NCBI GenBank assembly: GCA_937920105.1
Contig: CALETH010000081.1
Coordinates: 1-28,574, forward strand
Direction of reading: 5' to 3'
From: an uncultured Bacteroidota bacterium
Lineage (GTDB): Bacteria > Bacteroidota > Ignavibacteria > UBA10030 > UBA8401
Length of the DNA: 28,574 nucleotides
Positions 23,069-28,574 of the stretch are shown piece by piece; positions within the stretch are counted from its first letter, which is position 1; every line of letters starts with the position of its first letter. The notes below the pieces were generated by a model. It was not told where the DNA came from. It saw nothing but the letters and a program-made list of their open reading frames with translations, and did no database searches. The position numbers and the translations under genes were made by a program.

Positions 23069-24094
23069 ATGTTCATCACACCGCAAAAAATCTTAATAAT
23101 TCAAACTGCATTTCCCGGAGATGTTGTTTTAACGTTACCGTTGGTACAGGTTCTTCATAAAAATTTTCCAACATCACAAATTGATTTTCTTACCATTCCC
23201 AAAGCAGCAGAACTTTTACAAAACCATCCGGCAATTCATTCTACAATTATTTACGATAAACGAAAAACACAAAAAGGTGTTGGACAAATTTTTCATCTTG
23301 CAAAAAAATTACGACAACAAAAATATGCTCTTGCAATTATTCCACATCGTTCATTGCGAAGTGCCGTTATTGCATTCTTAAGTAAAATCCCGATGCGAAT
23401 TGGTTTTTCTACCAGTGCTGGAAAAATATTTTTTACACATAAAATATTATATCGTAAAGATTATCATGAAATAGAGCGAAATCTTTCATTATTAGAACCA
23501 TTTAGATTTAACATTTCTACAAAAGAATTTCCCAATCTTTACCCATCATTACAAGATGAAAAAATCGTAAAAGATTTTTTAGTAGAAAAAAACTTGAACT
23601 CATTTGTAGCAATAGCACCGGGTTCTGTGTGGAAAACCAAACGATGGCTAAAAGAAAAGTTTTCGGAATTAGCAAAAGAACTCGTACATTTAAATATTTC
23701 TGTTGTTTTGATTGGTGGAAAAGAAGATGAACAATTATGTGAGGAAATACGAAACACTGTCAATAATGAAAAAATTTATAACGTTGCAGGAAAATTTACA
23801 TTACTACAATCCGCAGAAATTTTAAGAAAAAGCAGAGTGTTAATTAGTAATGATAGTGCACCGCAACATCTTGCTGTAGCAATGCGAACGCCAATCATTG
23901 CGATTTTCGGAGCAACAGTTCCAGAATTTGGATTTTATCCGTACGGAGAAAAAGACATTATAATAGAGAAGAAAAACCTCTCTTGTCGTCCCTGTGGAAT
24001 ACATGGAGGCAATATTTGTCCGGAAAAACATTTTGATTGTATGAAAACAATAGAAGTTGATGAAGTATTCAATGCAGTAAAAAAGTTTTTATGA
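23069..24094 (+). CDS. Glycosyltransferase family 9 (ADP-heptose:LPS heptosyltransferase-like)
   Basis: 341 residues from the ATG at 23069; an in-frame ATG at 23039 lies in the palindrome and is not used. This is a GT-B fold enzyme that adds heptose or a related sugar to the LPS inner core. Visible: KILIIQTAFPGDVVLTLPL at the N-terminus with Asp18 in the catalytic position, APGSVWKTKRW (183-193), VLIGGKED (213-220) and the sugar-nucleotide site ISNDSAPQHLAVA (259-271) with Asp262. Four Cys near the C-terminus (306, 309, 317, 324) follow the C-RPC...C...C pattern common in WaaF-like enzymes. The donor sugar cannot be assigned from sequence alone. Confidence 0.92.
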   Translation: MFITPQKILIIQTAFPGDVVLTLPLVQVLHKNFPTSQIDFLTIPKAAELLQNHPAIHSTIIYDKRKTQKGVGQIFHLAKKLRQQKYALAIIPHRSLRSAVIAFLSKIPMRIGFSTSAGKIFFTHKILYRKDYHEIERNLSLLEPFRFNISTKEFPNLYPSLQDEKIVKDFLVEKNLNSFVAIAPGSVWKTKRWLKEKFSELAKELVHLNISVVLIGGKEDEQLCEEIRNTVNNEKIYNVAGKFTLLQSAEILRKSRVLISNDSAPQHLAVAMRTPIIAIFGATVPEFGFYPYGEKDIIIEKKNLSCRPCGIHGGNICPEKHFDCMKTIEVDEVFNAVKKFL

Positions 24095-24118
24095 AAATAA
24101 AATACAAACTATAATTAA

Positions 24119-24145
24119 TGTCATTCCTGCGAAAGCAGGAATCTA
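24119..24145. repeat. REP-like hairpin (copy 6)
   Basis: TGTCATTCCTGC-GAAA-GCAGGAATCTA, 25 nt after the heptosyltransferase stop and 40 nt before the lipoprotein start. It shows the uninterrupted form of the copy split at 7408-7536. Confidence 0.9.
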
Positions 24146-24184
24146 TTTTTATATAAAAATAGATAAATTTATAAGGAATACATT

Positions 24185-24889
24185 ATGAAAAACTATTTTT
24201 TTATTGTGGTAATAGCGTTACTATTATCATCTTGTGCAACACCCTTACCAATCTATCAATTAAAACCTGCAGGAAAAATAGAATTACGTTATCCCACAAT
24301 GGAAATGACCTTGATGTATGAACGAACTGTAGGGGAACTTTTAATATTTGATATAGCAATAAAAAACCTTTCTGATTCTATTATTGAAGTTAATCCTACA
24401 GAATTTTATTGTTACTCTCTAAGAAATCTTACTGATACAAGTGCTTATGGTGGAGTGATTTTTGCTACAGACCCCGAATATCAAATTACTTCTTTCGGAA
24501 AAACTATTGATAATAAAATGGCTAATTATGATGAGGAAGTAGGAACAAATGGATTAGTGACTTTTATAGACTTTGTAGGAGATGTTATTAATATTGGAAA
24601 AAAAACAAGAGAGGAAAAAGAGAGTGAAGAGAAGGAACGTTGTGAACGTGAGAGAGAATATGAAGAACGGAAACAAGATTATTATATAGAACTAGAAAGA
24701 TTAATAAAAAAACGTTCTTATTGGGAAAATAAGTCACTTCGAAAAACAACAATATTTTCTGAAAAAACAATTTCAGGGAAAATTCATTTTTCAAAAGAGA
24801 ATTTTATGAAGGATATTCCTTATTTAAAAGTTAAGTTACCAATTGCTAAACAAGTAACAGAATATACTTTTGAATATTATAAACTATGA
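24185..24889 (+). CDS. Predicted outer-membrane or periplasmic lipoprotein, unknown function
   Basis: 234 residues. The signal peptide ends in the lipobox LLSSC, so Cys17 is the likely lipidated residue. Residues 30-130 are a beta-rich domain (KIELRYPTMEMTLMYERTVGELLIFDIAIKNL is part of it) followed by an acidic/basic helix at 139-180 with dense Glu/Arg/Lys, likely a coiled coil. A short beta-rich tail at 195-232 is FSKENFMKDIPYLKVKLPI-like. I do not recognise a family. Its TGA overlaps the ATG of the ROK kinase by 4 nt (ATGA), implying translational coupling and perhaps a shared function in cell-wall or glycan handling. Confidence 0.82.
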   Translation: MKNYFFIVVIALLLSSCATPLPIYQLKPAGKIELRYPTMEMTLMYERTVGELLIFDIAIKNLSDSIIEVNPTEFYCYSLRNLTDTSAYGGVIFATDPEYQITSFGKTIDNKMANYDEEVGTNGLVTFIDFVGDVINIGKKTREEKESEEKERCEREREYEERKQDYYIELERLIKKRSYWENKSLRKTTIFSEKTISGKIHFSKENFMKDIPYLKVKLPIAKQVTEYTFEYYKL

Positions 24890-25833
24890 ACCAACGCTAC
24901 GCAATCGGAGTAGATTTCGGTGGTACAGCAATTAAAACCGGTTTGGTAAATACACAAGGAGAAATTGTGTATCAAACATCATTGCCAACACGTGCAGATG
25001 AAGGACCGACAATTGTTATCGGAGAAATCCAGAAAACTATAGAACAAGTTTTATCACACACAAAAAAAGAAATTCTTGGTATCGGAATCTCTGCTGCTGG
25101 AATTGTAGAAAAAAAAGGCGGAGTGATAAAAAATCCACCCAACTTTAAAAATTGGGAAATTGTTGCATTAGGAGATGAAATTAAAAAAATATTTTCTTGC
25201 ACGGTAGAAGTAGAAAATGATGCCAACGCTGCTGCTATTGCCGAAGCAAAATTTGGTGCAGGAAAAAATCATAAAGATTTTCTTTTTGTGATTTGGGGAA
25301 CTGGTGTTGGCGGAGGAATTATTATGGATGGAAAAATTTATCGCGGACCTTTTGGCGGAGCAGGGGAAATCGGACATATTTGTATTGATTACAATGGAGT
25401 TCCATGTAACTGCGGTTCTCGCGGATGTATTGAAGCATACATTGGTCAACGATACCTTTCGCAACGAACAATAGAAAAATTATCTCGCCAATCACAATCC
25501 ATCATTCCAAAATTTGTAAATGGAGAATTTAAAAATTTAGAACCAATCCACATTGCTCAAGCAGCAAATGCTAGAGATGAATTTGCAAAAAATATTTTAC
25601 ATGAAGCAGGAACATTGCTCGGAGTTGCACTTGCTTCTTTTATGAATATCCTCGATTTCCGAATAAGCATTATTGGCGGCGGAATTTCCGGTGCAGGAAA
25701 TTTAATTTTTCCCGCAATACAACAATCAGTAGTAAATCACGTACAAAAACCATTAAAAGATGGTATTCAAGTTCTTCCCGCACAACTCGGGAATACTGCC
25801 GGTATTTTAGGTGCTGCTGGTTTGGTGTTGTAG
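24886..25833 (+). CDS. ROK family sugar kinase (glucokinase-like)
   Basis: 315 residues, full-length ROK fold. The N-terminal phosphate loop is VDFGGTAIKTG (9-19). Asn111-Asp112 (ENDANAAA) supplies the catalytic Asp112. A second phosphate loop is GTGVGGG (138-144). The ROK signature EIGH (161-164) and the zinc cluster with His164, Cys174, Cys176 and Cys181 (CNCGSRGC) are intact. It phosphorylates glucose, ManNAc or a related sugar with ATP; EIGHICIDYNG fits glucokinases but does not exclude a ManNAc or GlcNAc kinase. It is translationally coupled to the upstream lipoprotein gene and precedes the glycan export genes, so it may supply sugar phosphate precursors. Confidence 0.92.
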   Translation: MNQRYAIGVDFGGTAIKTGLVNTQGEIVYQTSLPTRADEGPTIVIGEIQKTIEQVLSHTKKEILGIGISAAGIVEKKGGVIKNPPNFKNWEIVALGDEIKKIFSCTVEVENDANAAAIAEAKFGAGKNHKDFLFVIWGTGVGGGIIMDGKIYRGPFGGAGEIGHICIDYNGVPCNCGSRGCIEAYIGQRYLSQRTIEKLSRQSQSIIPKFVNGEFKNLEPIHIAQAANARDEFAKNILHEAGTLLGVALASFMNILDFRISIIGGGISGAGNLIFPAIQQSVVNHVQKPLKDGIQVLPAQLGNTAGILGAAGLVL

Positions 25834-25842
25834 GAAAAATAT

Positions 25843-27252
25843 ATGAAGATTATTCTTAAAAATTTTTTATTTCTTGGCAGTGGTGAAATTATTTCCAAAC
25901 TCTTTGGATTTTTTACAACAATTTATCTTGCTCGTGTTTTAGGTGTAGAAGGATATGGAAAATTGGGTTTTGTGTTAGCAGTCTATTCGTATTTTGATTT
26001 AATAGCAAATTTAGGTTTTGAAGCAGTGGGAACAAGAGAAGTGGCAAGTGGAAAAAGTTCAGTATCAGAAACAGTAAGTTCTATTTTTTTTCTTCGATTA
26101 TTTTTATCACTAAGTTCTTTTATAATTTTATTTTTATCATCTTTTTTTTTTCAAATAGATGAAGATGTTAGACAATTATTGTTATTACAAGGATTGAATC
26201 TTTTACTTTTACCACTTTCATTGTATTATTTTTTTTCTGGTAAAGAAAAAATGCACTACGTTGCTATAAGTAAAATCGCACAAAGTTTTATATATTTTCT
26301 ATTAATAAATTTTTTTGTTTCCTCTTCCCACCAATTATGGTTATCCCCATTATTTTTTATTATTTCAACAATAACAAGTTATATATTTCTCTTTTTTAGT
26401 AAATCTCTTCAAACGTTTTCATTGACATTTCCTTCACAAAAAGTAGTAAAACAAATTCTATATTCTTCTTTTATTATGGGATTATCTACTATGATGATTC
26501 GTATCTATTGGAATATGGATACTGTTATGGTAGGAATATTACGAACCTCTTTTGAGGTTGGTTTATATACATCTGCATATAAAATAGTAATATTATTAAC
26601 TACACTTCCCAATATTATTATTACAGCATTTTTTCCGAGTTTTTCTAAATACACTATTTCTAAAGATGGTGTATCATTATTAATAAAATATATTTTAGTT
26701 TTAATAATTCTTGGATTACCAATTGGTTTTATTGGATATTTTATTGCTGAAACTGTTATACATATTCTTTTTGGTTCAAATTATCAAGAAGCAGTAGTTC
26801 CAATGCAAATTTTATTTTTTAATGTAAGTTTTATTTTTCTTAATATTGCATTAGCAAATCCTCTTATTGCATGGGGTAAACAACGTGAATATTTAATTAT
26901 AGTTTCTTCCGGTGCACTGGTAAATGTAATCTTAAATTTTTTATTAATACCAAATTTTGGTATTGTTGGTGCAGCAATTGCAACAGTATGTTCTGAAGTA
27001 GCAGTGTTTTTTCAATCGTGGTATTATCTTACTAAATTTATTGATATTGATTTATGGAAATATTTACAGTTGCCATTAGTGATTACAGTATTAGTTTTTT
27101 TATTATGTTTTGGGATAAAAAAAGTTTTTCATGTGAATAACGTTGTAATGTCAATTTTATATTGTACATTTTTTCTTTCCGCATTATTTTATTATAGAAA
27201 TACTTTTTTACAATACGTCAAAAATTCGCCACAGTTAAAATTCAATGTATAA
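25843..27252 (+). CDS. Wzx-type polysaccharide flippase
   Basis: 469 residues with about 12-14 hydrophobic helices, typical of the MOP/oligosaccharide flippase family. The opening KNFLFLGSGEIISKLFGFF with ARVLGVEGYGKLGFV at about 31-45 is the standard N-terminal signature of these transporters. They flip lipid-linked O-antigen, capsule or exopolysaccharide units to the periplasmic face. It starts 9 nt after the ROK kinase stop and overlaps glf by 8 nt, so they form one operon. The galactofuranose gene and GT2 gene that follow suggest the exported unit contains galactofuranose. Confidence 0.92.
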   Translation: MKIILKNFLFLGSGEIISKLFGFFTTIYLARVLGVEGYGKLGFVLAVYSYFDLIANLGFEAVGTREVASGKSSVSETVSSIFFLRLFLSLSSFIILFLSSFFFQIDEDVRQLLLLQGLNLLLLPLSLYYFFSGKEKMHYVAISKIAQSFIYFLLINFFVSSSHQLWLSPLFFIISTITSYIFLFFSKSLQTFSLTFPSQKVVKQILYSSFIMGLSTMMIRIYWNMDTVMVGILRTSFEVGLYTSAYKIVILLTTLPNIIITAFFPSFSKYTISKDGVSLLIKYILVLIILGLPIGFIGYFIAETVIHILFGSNYQEAVVPMQILFFNVSFIFLNIALANPLIAWGKQREYLIIVSSGALVNVILNFLLIPNFGIVGAAIATVCSEVAVFFQSWYYLTKFIDIDLWKYLQLPLVITVLVFLLCFGIKKVFHVNNVVMSILYCTFFLSALFYYRNTFLQYVKNSPQLKFNV

Positions 27253-28342
27253 CTATCTCATTGTTGGAGCAGGTTTTGCCGGTTGCATTCTTGCAGAACG
27301 TTTAGCAACACAACTGAATAAAAAAATTTTACTTATAGATAAACGTTCTCACATTGCTGGTAACGCTCATGATTTTTATAATAGTGATGGAATTTTAGTC
27401 CATAGTTACGGACCACATCTTTTTCATACCAATGATGAAAAAATTTTCAAATATCTTTCGCAATTTACTGAATGGCATTCATATCAACATAAAGTACTTT
27501 CATCAGTGAATGGAAAATTAGTACCAATGCCCATTAATAGAACAACAGTAAATTTGGCTTTGGGATATAATTTTCAAACGGATGAAGAAGTAGAAAAATT
27601 TTTCCTTGCAGAAAAAGAAAATATTACTGAAATATCTAATTCTGAAGATTTTGTTGTTTCAAAAGTTGGACGAAGATTGTATGAATTTTTATATAAAGGA
27701 TATACAACAAAACATTGGGGAAGAGAACCAAAACAACTTTCTCCTTCAGTGTGTGGAAGATTACCAATTCGCACTAATACAAATGACAAATATTTTGATG
27801 ATACTTTTCAAGCAATGCCATTGTATGGTTATACAAAAATGTTTGAAAAAATGATTTCACATCTTAATATTGAAATACAATTAAATACAGATTTTAAAAC
27901 TATTGATACTTCTCGTTACGAAAAAATTATTTATACCGGACCTATTGATGAATTTTTTGAATGCAAATATGGAAAATTACCATATCGTTCACTACGTTTT
28001 GAATTTGAAACATTTGAACAAGAATTTTTTCAACCAGTTGCCCAAATAAATTATCCCAATCATAATAACTATACCCGTATTACAGAATTCAAACATATCA
28101 CAGGACAAAAACATCCTAAAACAACAATTGCTCGTGAATATTCTCTTGCTGATGGTGAACCATATTATCCAATTCCACAAAAAGAAAATTCTGAATTATA
28201 CAACAAATACAAACAAGAGGCAGAAAAACTTTCTTCAGTGTATTTTGTCGGACGACTTGCAACGTATCAATATTACAATATGGACCAAGTAACAGCACAA
28301 GCATTATTACTATTTGAAAAAATTGCAAAAGGTGAAAAATAA
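27245..28342 (+). CDS. glf: UDP-galactopyranose mutase
   Basis: 365 residues, normal bacterial length. This FAD enzyme interconverts UDP-galactopyranose and UDP-galactofuranose, the donor for Galf in O-antigen or capsule. FAD site VGAGFAGC (7-14); conserved YGPHLFHT (55-62), GYTTKHWG (152-159) and RLPIRTNTNDKYFDD (172-186). The C-terminal GRLATYQYYNMDQ (336-348) holds the Arg337 and Asp347 expected near FAD. All the expected motifs are intact. The ATG overlaps the end of wzx by 8 nt. The next gene, a GT2, follows with a 1-nt gap and may use the Galf donor. Confidence 0.96.
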   Translation: MYNYLIVGAGFAGCILAERLATQLNKKILLIDKRSHIAGNAHDFYNSDGILVHSYGPHLFHTNDEKIFKYLSQFTEWHSYQHKVLSSVNGKLVPMPINRTTVNLALGYNFQTDEEVEKFFLAEKENITEISNSEDFVVSKVGRRLYEFLYKGYTTKHWGREPKQLSPSVCGRLPIRTNTNDKYFDDTFQAMPLYGYTKMFEKMISHLNIEIQLNTDFKTIDTSRYEKIIYTGPIDEFFECKYGKLPYRSLRFEFETFEQEFFQPVAQINYPNHNNYTRITEFKHITGQKHPKTTIAREYSLADGEPYYPIPQKENSELYNKYKQEAEKLSSVYFVGRLATYQYYNMDQVTAQALLLFEKIAKGEK

Positions 28343-28343
28343 T

Positions 28344-28544
28344 ATGCAATTACCATTAGTATCAGTAGTGATTTTGAGTTTTAATAGAAGAGATGATTTG
28401 CAAGTAACATTACAAAAAGTGTATGAAATGGATTATCAAAATTTTGAAGTCATAGTTGTTGATAATAATTCTACGGATGGTTCAGCAGAAATCGTGAAAA
28501 ATAATTTTTCTTCTGTGTGTTTAATATCATTACAAAAAAATATT
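28344..28544 (+). CDS. GT2 family glycosyltransferase, N-terminal fragment
   Basis: 67 genuine codons starting MQLPLVSVVILSFNRRDDL, then VYEMDYQNFEVIVVDNNSTDGS, the standard N-terminal GT-A block of inverting family 2 transferases; DNNSTD includes the nucleotide-binding Asp. The start is 1 nt after the glf stop. The contig then enters adapter sequence, so everything after residue 67 is artefactual. In an O-antigen or capsule cluster it probably adds a sugar to the repeat unit. Confidence 0.88.
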
Positions 28545-28574
28545 AGATCGGAAGAGCACACGTCTGAACTCCAG
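28545..28574. other. Illumina TruSeq adapter read-through (not genomic)
   Basis: The last 30 bases begin AGATCGGAAGAGCACACGTC and continue exactly as the standard TruSeq read-1 adapter. Translated in the GT2 frame it gives RSEEHTSELQ, a peptide well known from adapter contamination. It should be trimmed. Confidence 0.98.

Noticed and set aside
28545..28574. Continuation of the GT2 reading frame
   Set aside because: These bases are adapter sequence.

Overview
This window reads as a low-G+C (roughly one third, by eye) metagenomic contig from a Gram-negative member of the Bacteroidota/Chlorobiota/Ignavibacteriota branch (FCB group). Three secreted proteins end in the type IX secretion (T9SS) sorting domain with the N-Y-P-N-P-F/Y-N-P-T-T-T-I motif common in Ignavibacteria and relatives. 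The succinate dehydrogenase is the sdhCAB form with a single five-helix cytochrome b, glutamine synthetase is type III, and envelope glycan genes are present. The right end is not genomic: the last 30 bases are Illumina adapter. The left end stops inside a sequence duplicated 1.87 kb further in.

Layout. Bases 1-6204 are a minus-strand block: two tandem paralogous T9SS cargo proteins (the first cut by the window edge), a 23S rRNA uracil-C5 methyltransferase and an aldo/keto reductase. After a 330-bp divergent gap holding a nested fold-back element come an alpha/beta hydrolase (+), then glnN and an Lrp/AsnC regulator (-), a hemerythrin-like protein (+), a PD40 beta-propeller protein and a class II photolyase (-). 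From 13602 everything is on the plus strand: a LamG-type T9SS cargo protein, sdhC, a two-gene ATPase + DUF4435 cassette, sdhA, two VOC/glyoxalase-fold genes, sdhB, and then an envelope glycan cluster (LpxL-like acyltransferase, heptosyltransferase, lipoprotein, ROK kinase, Wzx flippase, UDP-galactopyranose mutase, start of a GT2 glycosyltransferase).

Most interesting region. sdhC-sdhA-sdhB, normally adjacent, is interrupted twice. The sdhC/sdhA interruption is a very AT-rich pair: an ABC/AAA15-type ATPase, broken by a one-base frameshift in an A8 run, and a DUF4435/TOPRIM-like protein. This gene order and domain content match the anti-phage system PARIS (AriA + AriB). The sdhA/sdhB interruption carries two small VOC proteins. 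Each interruption begins just after a copy of the same imperfect ~57-bp repeat, suggesting a recurrent insertion site inside a core respiratory operon.

Intergenic DNA is rich in small palindromic repeats: at least five intact copies of a TCATTCC(C/T)GC...GC(G/A)GGAATC hairpin, a sixth split by a 97-bp MITE-like element with IS256-type ends, CCTCCT/AGGAGG hairpins, a GTAGGGAC palindrome family, and degenerate CAG(A/T)A(T/A)TCAG tracts. No tRNA, rRNA or CRISPR array was seen.
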